A stretch of 36,560 bases of DNA, from positions 1-36,560 of the forward strand of contig JAQTLX010000024.1 of NCBI GenBank assembly GCA_028714695.1, written 5' to 3'. Origin of the DNA: Ignavibacteria bacterium (GTDB lineage: Bacteria; Bacteroidota; Ignavibacteria; Tepidaquicellales; Tepidaquicellaceae). Position numbers and translations under genes: made by a program. Below are positions 1 through 7,751 of the stretch, one piece after another. The notes below the pieces were generated by a model, which saw only the letters and a program-made list of their open reading frames with translations, made no database searches and was not told the DNA's origin. Every line of letters begins with the position of its first letter. Position 1 is the stretch's first letter.

Positions 1-20
1 GAAAGAAAGAGAAATCAAAA

Positions 21-545
21 CTTCTGCCACGGATAAGCACGAATTTCACGAACAAAGAGCATGTTCCATATCCCGCGGGAAAGAGCGAAAAAAAGATAGA
101 ACAACCCCTCTGCCACAGATTAGCACGAATTTCAAGAACAAAGAGCATGTTCCATATCCCGCGGGAAAGAGCGAAAAAAGTGATAAAACAAAACCTCTGC
201 CACAGATTAGCACGAATTTCAAGAACAAAGAGCATGTTCCATATCCCGCGGGAAAGAGCGAAAAAAAGATAGAACAACCCCTCTGCCACAGATTAGCATA
301 AATTTCACGAACAAAGAGCATGTTCCATATCCCGCGGGAAAGTACGGAAAAAAAGATAGAACAAAACTTCAGCCACGGATTAGCACGAATTTCAAGAACA
401 AAGAGCATGTTCCATATCCCGCGGGAAAGAATGAAAAAAAGATAGAGCAAAACTTCAGCCACAGATTAGCACGAATTTCAAGAACAAAGAACATGTTCCA
501 TATCCCGCGGGAAAGAGCGGAAAGAAAAATAGAGCAAAACTTCTA
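21..545. repeat. 86/87-bp tandem repeat array
   Basis: The word TGCCAC (or AGCCAC/TACCAC) recurs at 25, 111, 198, 284, 371, 457 and 544, giving six units of alternating 86 and 87 bp. Each unit contains a CCACRGATTAGCACGAATTTC segment, AAGAGCATGTTCCATAT, and CCCGCGGGAAAG followed by an A-rich tail. Units differ by a few substitutions and by homopolymer length. A repetitive open reading frame runs through it on the minus strand, but it only reflects the repeat. The CCCGCGGGAAAG core recurs at 29.5-30.6 kb. Confidence 0.9.
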
Positions 546-547
546 CC

Positions 548-612
548 ACCCGCCTCACCTCACCTCACCTCACCACGGCGAGCCTGCGGCACGGCGAGCC
601 TGCGGTCGCGGG
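548..612. repeat. Short direct repeats at the array edge
   Basis: A CTCAC pentamer is repeated about four times (roughly 553-573). It is followed by two copies of a 16-bp word, CACGGCGAGCCTGCGG, and then a last GCGGGAAAGAGCG remnant of the preceding array. It appears non-coding. Confidence 0.7.
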
Positions 613-655
613 AAAGAGCGTAAAAAAGAGAGAACAAAACGTCCTGTCACGGAAT

Positions 656-687
656 AAAAAAAGGGACCGCCTAGGGTGTACGGTCCC
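656..687 (-). terminator. Rho-independent terminator of the 715-1434 gene
   Basis: On the minus strand GGGACCG (687-681) pairs with CGGTCCC (669-663) across an 11-nt loop. Seven T residues follow (662-656). It lies about 27 nt downstream of the stop codon of the minus-strand gene. Confidence 0.85.
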
Positions 688-714
688 ATTTGTAGTGGTG
701 TTGAAGGTGATATA

Positions 715-1434
715 TTAATCAAATATTTTTTCGAGGTCCTGGTATTTGGAATGCATTGTGTCCACTGCTTTATCAATAACAGCGGAGTCGTTTGAAGCAA
801 GGGCTTCTTTCAATGCCTTTGTTTTTTCCACGAGTTCGGATGCGGTTTTCATGAATACTTCCGTCTTGCTTTCGAGTCTTTTCGAAAGTTTAGTTGTTGT
901 GCATGCTTCCGCTTTTGAAATAAGATCGTCGATTACTGTTTTAATGGAGGCATAATCCTTTGCGGGATAGTATTTGTGGTAAATCACATACAGTACTTTA
1001 TGATATTCGTCTACTTCTTTGTTAACGGGTCTAAGAACGCGAACCATCATTTCAAAATTCGAGTGAAGCTGCTCTGCCGCATCGAGCATCTTTTGGTCGT
1101 CATTGCCGGCCGCCGCGATATAATAATTTTCCACGGATGAATTGAGCGCTTTCAATCCGTCTTTCCATTTGCTTTCTTTGTCTCTCAGAATTCCCGGTAA
1201 CGCGGCGTTATTAATTTTTTCCATATACGGTTTTATTTTTTCAACCATATCTTTTAACGCTTTAATGTCTTTTGCGGGATATGCTTCATGCCAGATTACA
1301 TAAATCACATCGTGAAAGGCAACGAGTTCGGGAACTGACGATGTTGTTTCGGTTGAATCAACCTTTGACTGCGCGAACAGCCCTGTAAATGACAGAAAGA
1401 CAAAGAAAGCAAGTGTAAAAAAAAGTTTTCTCAT
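715..1434 (-). CDS. Exported protein with a duplicated His-containing helical domain
   Basis: I do not recognise a named family. The 239-residue product starts with a signal peptide (about residues 1-22, ending LFAQS). The rest is two copies of one domain, about 40-135 and 144-239. Each copy begins with a histidine, then YVIxH and YPAKD, and ends with an [LM]HSxF/Y helix. The histidines H41, H49, H124 and H145, H153, H228 are each exactly 104 residues apart, so the spacing is fully conserved between the copies. The sequence is Lys/Glu/Ala rich and looks all-helical. A periplasmic metal- or haem-binding helical bundle is a guess from the histidines; there is no CxxCH motif. The gene stands alone with its own terminator. 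Confidence 0.85.
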   Translation of the reverse strand: MRKLFFTLAFFVFLSFTGLFAQSKVDSTETTSSVPELVAFHDVIYVIWHEAYPAKDIKALKDMVEKIKPYMEKINNAALPGILRDKESKWKDGLKALNSSVENYYIAAAGNDDQKMLDAAEQLHSNFEMMVRVLRPVNKEVDEYHKVLYVIYHKYYPAKDYASIKTVIDDLISKAEACTTTKLSKRLESKTEVFMKTASELVEKTKALKEALASNDSAVIDKAVDTMHSKYQDLEKIFD

Positions 1435-1475
1435 GAAAATAAGTACCCCTTATATTAAGTTAATGAATGTAATCG

Positions 1476-1515
1476 TACGACAATTTTGTCGAAATTCAAC
1501 AATTTTGACGAATTT
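1476..1515 (-). promoter_or_regulatory. Two direct repeats upstream of the His-repeat gene
   Basis: ACAATTTTGTCGAAATT (from 1480) and ACAATTTTGACGAATTT (from 1499) are near-identical direct repeats 19 bp apart. The first lies in an inverted repeat, CGACAA-TT-TTGTCG (1478-1491). They sit 44-82 bp upstream of the start codon of the minus-strand gene, which suits an operator. The region is A/T-rich, so chance is possible. Confidence 0.35.
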
Positions 1516-1528
1516 AAATTCCGAATTT

Positions 1529-1825
1529 TTATCTTTTTATATCTTTGCCAAAGTAACATTCCCGGTCAGTCATAAGACCGCGATGTCTGTAGTTATTCCA
1601 TTTTCCGTTACACTTCCCGCAATCGGGAGGAACGTAATCAGGGTTCGCATCATGCATATTATTATAATAGTTACAGTTTATGGTATCGCATTTTAATGAG
1701 GGGCCGGCGGTTTTGTTATCCCTTTGCACAGCCCCGTTACCCGAAATTATTGAATATTCCGAGCAGGCTAATAATAATAAACTCAACGCGAAAAAGAGAA
1801 CTATGTATTTGGCTTTTGATATCAT
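1529..1825 (-). CDS. Small Cys-rich lipoprotein, unknown function
   Basis: This is a 98-residue protein with an N-terminal hydrophobic segment ending in a lipobox (LLAC, lipidated Cys at 21), so it is probably a membrane-anchored lipoprotein. The mature part is short and carries C46, C51, C69, C72 and C90, including one CxxC, plus H58 and H81. This could bind metal or form disulfides. I recognise no family. It lies 94 bp upstream of the 715-1434 gene on the same strand. The intervening DNA holds the repeats described above, so separate promoters are likely. Confidence 0.65.
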   Translation of the reverse strand: MISKAKYIVLFFALSLLLLACSEYSIISGNGAVQRDNKTAGPSLKCDTINCNYYNNMHDANPDYVPPDCGKCNGKWNNYRHRGLMTDRECYFGKDIKR

Positions 1826-1861
1826 TGATTATAATAGAGCAAGATTGGTGCCAGAAGAACA

Positions 1862-1889
1862 GAATCTAGAATCTAGGATCTAGAATCTA
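1862..1889. repeat. Heptamer array, unit GAATCTA
   Basis: Four 7-bp units start at 1862, 1869, 1876 (GGATCTA) and 1883. The same heptamer array occurs near 36293-36327 at the other end of the window. Confidence 0.8.
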
Positions 1890-1918
1890 GAAGCAAGAAA
1901 ACAGTGTGATTTGTACTT

Positions 1919-2034
1919 GGTGCGGGGTGCGGGGTGCGTGGTGCTTGGTGCGGGGTGCTTGGTGCGGGGTGTTTGGTGCATGGTGCTTGGCGCATGGTGT
2001 TTGGTGCATGGTGCTTGGTGCATAGTGCTTGGTG
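1919..2034. repeat. Heptamer array, unit GGTGCNN
   Basis: About sixteen consecutive 7-bp units of the form GGTGC followed by two variable bases (GG, GT, TT or AT) run through this stretch with no break in phase. The His/Pro/Ala-rich minus-strand frame through it reflects the repeat and is not a gene. Confidence 0.85.
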
Positions 2035-2115
2035 GTTACACACAAATTTAGGATATACAAGGATGTATTTACTACGTGATATGAACTATAAGAAGAAATA
2101 AATTGTAACATATAT

Positions 2116-2129
2116 TGAATAATGAATCA
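2116..2129. promoter_or_regulatory. Second copy of the TetR operator-like word
   Basis: TGAATAATGAATCA here matches 13 of 14 bases of the reverse complement of CGATTCATTATTCA at 2272-2285, so the two sites lie about 150 bp apart in opposite orientation upstream of the TetR gene. The DNA is A/T-rich and the evidence is only the shared word. Confidence 0.3.
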
Positions 2130-2235
2130 CAATTAATTGCGTTGATAAATTAATGAATTAGTGCTTACATTTACTCATATTTACTCAAATTAATTGGAAA
2201 ATAATGCCTCGATATCATTATTTTTTGAGATTCAC

Positions 2236-2266
2236 TTGACAAACAAAAATAAATATATTATTTTTG
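2236..2266 (+). promoter_or_regulatory. Promoter of the efflux operon
   Basis: TTGACA (2236-2241) is followed, after 17 bp, by TATTTTTG (2259-2266). The latter fits both a sigma-70 -10 region and the Bacteroidota -7 consensus TAnnTTTG. Transcription would start about 2272-2275, some 35-40 nt before the TetR start codon. Confidence 0.6.
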
Positions 2267-2285
2267 AATAACGATTCATTATTCA
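2265..2285. promoter_or_regulatory. Inverted repeat, candidate TetR operator
   Basis: TGAATAA (2265-2271) and TTATTCA (2279-2285) form a perfect 7-bp inverted repeat with a 7-bp spacer. It overlaps the end of the -7 element and the predicted transcription start. That position suits autorepression by the TetR protein encoded just downstream. Confidence 0.45.
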
Positions 2286-2310
2286 TTTTACAATTTTAAT
2301 TAATAGAATC

Positions 2311-2907
2311 ATGAGAAAAAAAGAAGGAAACAAAGAAGAGGACATTTTAAAGGCGGCAATCGAGGTGTTTGCTCAGGCGGGTTTTTACGATGCAAAGATT
2401 TCAAAGATAGCCGAACTTGCGAATGTTTCAATCGGCAGCATCTATGTTTACTATCAGAACAAAGATGACATCATTTACAAAATTTTCGATAAACTCTGGG
2501 GTTCTTTATATCATAATCTTGAAGCGCTTGTTAACCGCTCCGATCTATCAATGGTCGAAAAATACGATGCGATGATTGACATGATATTCGACACTTTCAC
2601 GGAAAATTCTTCTACAGCAATAGTAATTGCACACGAACAGCAGAGGCTTCTGCTCAGGAACAAGGAAAGTTTCACACCTTATTACGACAAATTCATCGAC
2701 CTTGGTGAAAGGATAGTGAGGGAAGGTGTTAAAAAGAAAATATTCAATCCTAATATAGACACAAATATTTTCCGTCATTTCCTGCTTGGAGCATTCAGGG
2801 ATTTAATAAACTCATGGGCGACTTCGCCTGAGGAGTTCCAGTTGAATTCCGTAAGAAGAAACATAAAGTTTTTATCCAAGTACGGTATATTAATTCACAA
2901 CCAATAA
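2311..2907 (+). CDS. TetR/AcrR family transcriptional regulator
   Basis: The 198-residue protein has the TetR layout. An N-terminal helix-turn-helix domain lies at about residues 10-60 (ILKAAIEVFAQAGF, then SKIAELANVSIGSIYVYY and KDDIIYKIF). A divergent all-helical ligand-binding domain follows. The C-terminal half resembles the FadR/YsiA-like subgroup in overall pattern. It is the first gene of an operon with TolC, HlyD and two ABC-2 permeases; the TolC start codon follows 20 nt after its stop. It most likely represses the operon by binding the inverted repeat at 2265-2285 and is released by an exported compound. The ligand cannot be told from sequence. Confidence 0.9.
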   Translation: MRKKEGNKEEDILKAAIEVFAQAGFYDAKISKIAELANVSIGSIYVYYQNKDDIIYKIFDKLWGSLYHNLEALVNRSDLSMVEKYDAMIDMIFDTFTENSSTAIVIAHEQQRLLLRNKESFTPYYDKFIDLGERIVREGVKKKIFNPNIDTNIFRHFLLGAFRDLINSWATSPEEFQLNSVRRNIKFLSKYGILIHNQ

Positions 2908-2927
2908 TTTTCAAAATTTGATTTACG

Positions 2928-4391
2928 ATGAATAGTTCAAGAATAAAAATTTTAGCGGCAATTTTTCTGATATGCGGTTCCGTTTATTCCCAGCCAGTAA
3001 CGCTCAGGCAAGCAATCAACATAGCGCTTGACAGGAGCGACAAGGTAAAACAATATACGGAAAGAGTAGAGCAGAAAAAGAGCGCTTACAAAGAATCAAA
3101 GGGAAATTTTCTCCCTAACATAAACCTGACGGGCGGATTCAATCACATGGACGACAATCTGATGATTGACCTTGACCCGATAAGGCAGGCTATGATTAAG
3201 ATTCAGGCGGGCAACCAGGTTGAGTTCGCAAATGTTTACAACCTGTTACAGAGCGGCGTACCGCTTACCGCGCAGCAGAGGGCTGCATTATACGGCACGT
3301 ATTCAAGTTCGCTCAGCAAGATGATTCCGTTGTTTCAGGACCAGTTGAAGAAACAGGATTACTGGACGACTACAATAACGGGCATGCAGCCGTTGTTCAT
3401 GGGCGGCAAACTTCTTTCTGCAAAAAACATTGCCGAACAGGATAAAGAACTTGCAGAGTCCGAATTAGCGAAGACAAAGAACGAGGTAACTTCCGATGTG
3501 ATTTCGAACTATCTGAATGTAGTTCTGATACAGAACGTTGTTAAAGTACGCGAAGACATTCTTAACGGAATGATAAAGCACAGAAACGACGCGAAGAGGA
3601 TTTTTGAAGAGGGTGTAATCGCCAAGAACCAGTATCTTCGTTCCGAGGTTGCGGTAGCAGACGCGGAAAGAAATCTTTCCGACGAGCAAAACAGGCTAAG
3701 TCTTGCAATCATTGCATTCAGAAACGCGCTGGGTTACAAAAACAACGAACCCGTTGAAGTTGACGATACGCTTGTATTTAAATCCATAAGCGATTCATTA
3801 AAATCGTTCAAGGAAAGCGCATATCTCAACCAGCCTGTTTTTAAAATGATTGACATTAAGAAGGAACAGATATCCGATAAATATAAAATCGACCGTTCCG
3901 AATTCCTTCCAAAATTTTATCTTTTCGGAAAATACGAACTGATTGACAAATACCTTTCCGCGCTGGAGCCCAAGTGGGTAATAGGCGTTCAGGGAAGCAT
4001 CAATCTTTTCAACGGATTCAAGGACTATCAGAAACTCGAACAGACAAAGCACACAAGCAAAGAGATAGATTACATCGAAGCGGATACAAGGAGCAAGATA
4101 GACCTTCTAATTGAAAAGAATTACAGGGATATGCAGAACTCCGTTGTGCGGTACAACAAACTCGAGGCAAGCATAAATCTCGCGGATGAGAATTTCAGGC
4201 TTACATCGGGAAGATTCCAGACGGGGCTCAGCACAACACTTGACGTTATTGACGCGCAACTTGTGCTTGAAAAAAATTCAATTGAAAGAAAAATCACATT
4301 ATACGATTACTATAAATCTATTAACGAACTATATCTAACATCGGGAACGCCGATGAATTTCCTAAAAATATGGTATAAGGAGTCTAATTAA
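2928..4391 (+). CDS. TolC-family outer-membrane efflux protein
   Basis: The 487-residue protein starts with a signal peptide (about residues 1-21, cleavage before QPVTL). It has the two-part outer-membrane efflux protein fold, with long heptad-rich helices and repeated short motifs such as LRQAINIALDRS near the start and NLADENFRLTSGRFQTG-like sequence near the end. It would form the trimeric outer-membrane channel of a tripartite exporter. Its stop codon overlaps the start of the HlyD gene by one base (TAATG at 4389-4393), which implies translational coupling. Length and composition are ordinary for the family. Confidence 0.92.
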   Translation: MNSSRIKILAAIFLICGSVYSQPVTLRQAINIALDRSDKVKQYTERVEQKKSAYKESKGNFLPNINLTGGFNHMDDNLMIDLDPIRQAMIKIQAGNQVEFANVYNLLQSGVPLTAQQRAALYGTYSSSLSKMIPLFQDQLKKQDYWTTTITGMQPLFMGGKLLSAKNIAEQDKELAESELAKTKNEVTSDVISNYLNVVLIQNVVKVREDILNGMIKHRNDAKRIFEEGVIAKNQYLRSEVAVADAERNLSDEQNRLSLAIIAFRNALGYKNNEPVEVDDTLVFKSISDSLKSFKESAYLNQPVFKMIDIKKEQISDKYKIDRSEFLPKFYLFGKYELIDKYLSALEPKWVIGVQGSINLFNGFKDYQKLEQTKHTSKEIDYIEADTRSKIDLLIEKNYRDMQNSVVRYNKLEASINLADENFRLTSGRFQTGLSTTLDVIDAQLVLEKNSIERKITLYDYYKSINELYLTSGTPMNFLKIWYKESN

Positions 4392-5374
4392 TGACAAATT
4401 TTAAAAAGATTTTAATTATAGCGGTACCGGTAATATTAATAATAATTTCAATCACGGTCCTTTTGAGCAGGGCAAATAAACCCGAAGAAGTTTATATAAC
4501 CGGTATTGTGGAAGCGACACACGTGGATGTATCTTCGAAAGTTGCCGGGAGGATTGACAGCGTACTGGTGAAAGAAGGCGAGCAGGTTTTCAAAGGGCAG
4601 ATAGTGGCTACGATAATAAGCAAAGAACTCGACGCGAAACTGGAACAGACAAAATCCATTATGGAAGCGGCTTATCAGAAACTGCAGATGGCAGTAAACG
4701 GAGCGCGTCCGGAAGAGAAGGAAATGGCAGAAAGGCTTTACATGCAGTCGAAACATCAGTTGGAACTCGCAGAGAACACATACAACAGGATAATTAAGTT
4801 ATACCGTGACAGTTTAATTTCGGCACAGGAAAAGGACCAGGTAGAATTCCAGTACAAAGCGGCAAACGAACAGATGGAGACTGCAAAGGCAAAATACGAA
4901 CTCGTGCTCAAGGGTGCAAGAAACGAAGAGATACTAATGGCGGATGCAAGTTACAGGCAGTCTGAGAACGCATACAGGGAAGTGCTTGCATACAAGGAAG
5001 AACTCACGATAGTAAGCCCGCTGCACGGGGAAATAAGCAAGAGGATTGTCGACCCGGGCGAAATTGTTTCGGCAGGATATCCCGTTTTCACGGTTACGGA
5101 TTTAAGCGACGAATGGGTGATATTGCAGATAAGGGAAGACCAGATGTCGAAGATAAAGAAAGACGCGGTATTGAAGGCAAAGATTCCGGCGCTTGGAAAC
5201 GGCGAATATGAGTTTGTTGTTTCTTATATTTCTCCGGTCGGTGATTACGCCACATGGAAACCGACAAACCAGAAAGGCGAATTTGATTTAAAGACTTTCG
5301 AAATACGTCTGAGAGCAAAATCCGAAATTCAGAGTCTCAGACCCGGCATGACCGTAAACGTAAAACTTAATTAA
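4391..5374 (+). CDS. HlyD-family periplasmic adaptor (membrane fusion protein)
   Basis: The 327-residue protein has one N-terminal membrane anchor (about 8-26). A biotinyl-lipoyl-like half domain follows (about 38-75, with VAGRIDSVLVKEGEQVFKG). Next comes a long alpha-helical hairpin (about 75-190, rich in Glu/Lys/Ala/Gln), the second lipoyl half (LTIVSPLHGEISKRIVDPGE) and a C-terminal beta-barrel ending RPGMTVNVKL. It bridges the inner-membrane permeases and TolC. The overall plan matches the YbhG/EmrA-type adaptors that work with ABC-2 permeases. Confidence 0.92.
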   Translation: MTNFKKILIIAVPVILIIISITVLLSRANKPEEVYITGIVEATHVDVSSKVAGRIDSVLVKEGEQVFKGQIVATIISKELDAKLEQTKSIMEAAYQKLQMAVNGARPEEKEMAERLYMQSKHQLELAENTYNRIIKLYRDSLISAQEKDQVEFQYKAANEQMETAKAKYELVLKGARNEEILMADASYRQSENAYREVLAYKEELTIVSPLHGEISKRIVDPGEIVSAGYPVFTVTDLSDEWVILQIREDQMSKIKKDAVLKAKIPALGNGEYEFVVSYISPVGDYATWKPTNQKGEFDLKTFEIRLRAKSEIQSLRPGMTVNVKLN

Positions 5375-5400
5375 GAAACGAAACTGTTAAAATCCGAGCA

Positions 5401-6600
5401 ATGAAAGAAATTATTAATGTCACGAAAAGGGAATTCGAAAGAATAGCAAGTTCGAAGTTTTATGTGTTCATGCTTTTAATACTTCCCGTATTTTTATTTT
5501 CGTTTCTCTCATACGTATATAAGACGGGCGTTCTGAGGGAAGTGCCTGTAGCGGTATGCGATTACGACAACAGCGAACTTTCAAGAACTTACATAAATTT
5601 CATAGAGTCGACCGGTTCGATGAAAATCATAAAGCATGTCGCGACCGAAGATGACCTTAAGAAAGAATTTCTTAACGGAAATGTTTATGCTTCGTTTGTA
5701 ATTCCTTACAACTTTGAAAGGGACGCGAAATCGGGCAAAGGCACATCGGTAATCGTTTACAACAACACGACAAATCTTATAACGGGAAACACCGTACTTA
5801 AGGACGCCACAACGTTCACGAAAACGTTTTCGGGAGGCGTGCTGCTTAAGAAGATTCGTTCAAAAGGCGCAGTGGAAGAGCAGGCAATGAACCTTATCAA
5901 CGCCGTAAAAATAGACAGCCGTCCTATGTACAATCCGAATTATAATTACCTTAACTATCTGATTCCGGGGCTTGTGCCTGTAATGATGCAGATGGCAATA
6001 ATGCTTCTGGCGGCTATAATAATAAGTTCGGAATTCGCGAACAGAACATTCGACGACCTTATGAAAACCGCAGGGAACAAGGTATACGCCGTGTTTATAG
6101 GCAAATCGATTCCTTACCTGCTTATAAATTCGGCAACTGCGCTTCTCATACCCGGAATATTGTTTCCATTCTTTAAGGTTGATATTACGGGTTCGGTAAC
6201 AGGAGCGCTTTTTCTGTTCGTGCTTTTTTCTACGGCATCGTTTTTCTTCGGTATGATGATTTCGACGCTTTCGAAAAATTATTTGTTCACGACTGAAATT
6301 TCTTTGTTTTTAAATACGCCTGCGTTCATATTCAGCGGATTTATTTATCCGTTGTGGGCAATGCCCGCACCGCACGTGTGGTTTGCGCAGTTGATGCCGT
6401 TCACGCATTTCATTGATGCATACCTTAAAGTCGGAGTGATGGGTTCTTCGATTTCCGGCGTTATGCCTGAAGTTATAAGGTTGTCATTATTCGTTGTTAT
6501 TTCAATTGCGGTAACTTTTATAATTCTTTTATTAAGAAAGCGCGGCATGAATAAAATTTCTGCCGGACAAATTTCCGGGGAGGCGACTGACAATGTTTAA
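5401..6600 (+). CDS. ABC-2 type permease, first of two
   Basis: The 399-residue membrane protein has the YbhS/YbhR-like (ABC2_membrane_3) plan. There is one N-terminal transmembrane helix (about 21-43) and a large extracytoplasmic domain (about 45-185) containing VPVAVCDYDNSELSRTYI. A bundle of about five transmembrane helices follows to the C-terminus. It starts 26 nt after the HlyD gene. The last 8 nt overlap the second permease gene (6593-6600), so the two are translationally coupled and probably form a heterodimer. No ATP-binding subunit is encoded in this operon. Confidence 0.9.
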   Translation: MKEIINVTKREFERIASSKFYVFMLLILPVFLFSFLSYVYKTGVLREVPVAVCDYDNSELSRTYINFIESTGSMKIIKHVATEDDLKKEFLNGNVYASFVIPYNFERDAKSGKGTSVIVYNNTTNLITGNTVLKDATTFTKTFSGGVLLKKIRSKGAVEEQAMNLINAVKIDSRPMYNPNYNYLNYLIPGLVPVMMQMAIMLLAAIIISSEFANRTFDDLMKTAGNKVYAVFIGKSIPYLLINSATALLIPGILFPFFKVDITGSVTGALFLFVLFSTASFFFGMMISTLSKNYLFTTEISLFLNTPAFIFSGFIYPLWAMPAPHVWFAQLMPFTHFIDAYLKVGVMGSSISGVMPEVIRLSLFVVISIAVTFIILLLRKRGMNKISAGQISGEATDNV

Positions 6601-7750
6601 GAATATAATGAAATTATTTTGGAGAGAGGTTTCAATCGTCGTAAAGGACAGGGATGTTTTTACTTTGATAATCATCGTTCCCGTTTTTTATGCATTTATC
6701 TACGGTTCGCTTTACTTCAACAAGACCGAGCAGAAGGTACCCGTGATGGTTGTGGACATGGACCGTTCGGAATTTTCATCCGAATTTATAAAAAGGATGA
6801 ACTCGAGCCAGTTATTGAACGTGATATCGGTTTCGGGCGATATGGACGCGGCGAAGAAAGAAATGCTTTCAATGAAGGTACACGGGATAATATACATTCC
6901 TCACGGAGCGGAAGTAGATTTGAAAATGAAAAAGTCCATAAACATTACAGCGTATCTTAATACAACAAGGTTCCTTGTTTCGAACGACATAAACAAAGCC
7001 GTCAATGAGGTAGCGGGTTCATTCAACGACGAAACAAAGAAAGTTTATCTGCAGTCGCTGGGATACAATTCGCGTGAAGCGGAAACGTTAATCGAGCCGG
7101 TTAAAAACGATTTGAGGGCAATGTTCAACAACGAAGAAACATACGGTGATTATTTAATTCCCGGGCTGCTCGCTCTGATTCTTCACCAGACACTGTTAAT
7201 AGGGCTATCGGAATGCATTGCAAGGGAACGAGAATTCAGGCTTGTAGGGGAAATAAAATCAATGTCGGGAGGCGATGCGTTTTCAGCATTGACGGGAAAA
7301 ACGCTCTTCTATTTTCTTCTGTTCGCGTCGTATTCTCTTTTCTTTTTCACGGTAACTTTTTCTATATTCAAAATCAGGCTTGACGGCAGCGTGCCGGCTC
7401 TGATATTAATTACATCTTTGCTTATACTCTCGGCAATATTCATGTCTATATTTGTTTCTTCGTTCTTTAAGAGAAAATTTGTCGCGATGATAATAATCGC
7501 GTTTACTTCATATCCGCTTTTCTTCATATCGGGATATGTATTCCCTTCTTACGCACTGCCCGTTTCATTGCAGTATCTTTCGAAAATATTCGCTACAACA
7601 CCGTACCTGAGCGCTTTTAACAGGATAACACAGTTAGGCGCGGGATTGGAGAACATAAAGAAAGAATTATTGAGTCTGGCGATAATAACGTCTGCGATGT
7701 TTATTCTTGCGTGGCTGAGGATAAAATATTTATTTAAGAAAGAAGTATAA
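6593..7750 (+). CDS. ABC-2 type permease, second of two
   Basis: The 385-residue protein is a paralog of the preceding permease. It has an N-terminal helix (about 22-42), an extracytoplasmic domain with VPVMVVDMDRSEFSSEFI, the DYLIPGLLALILHQT motif region before the second helix, and about five further transmembrane segments. A purine-rich GGGGAGG (6577-6583) lies 9 nt before the start, one of the clearer Shine-Dalgarno sites in this window. The stop codon is separated by one base from that of the convergent TPR gene. There is no terminator between them, so the transcripts probably overlap. Confidence 0.9.
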   Translation: MFKNIMKLFWREVSIVVKDRDVFTLIIIVPVFYAFIYGSLYFNKTEQKVPVMVVDMDRSEFSSEFIKRMNSSQLLNVISVSGDMDAAKKEMLSMKVHGIIYIPHGAEVDLKMKKSINITAYLNTTRFLVSNDINKAVNEVAGSFNDETKKVYLQSLGYNSREAETLIEPVKNDLRAMFNNEETYGDYLIPGLLALILHQTLLIGLSECIAREREFRLVGEIKSMSGGDAFSALTGKTLFYFLLFASYSLFFFTVTFSIFKIRLDGSVPALILITSLLILSAIFMSIFVSSFFKRKFVAMIIIAFTSYPLFFISGYVFPSYALPVSLQYLSKIFATTPYLSAFNRITQLGAGLENIKKELLSLAIITSAMFILAWLRIKYLFKKEV

Positions 7751-7751
7751 A

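Noticed and set aside
46..462. 138-residue minus-strand open frame with repeated Cys/Phe-rich units
   Set aside because: It is the translation of the 86/87-bp tandem array. It has no start context or plausible composition, and the unit length is not a multiple of three throughout.
1887..2111. His/Pro-rich minus-strand open frame
   Set aside because: It arises from the GGTGCNN heptamer array and has no independent evidence of coding.
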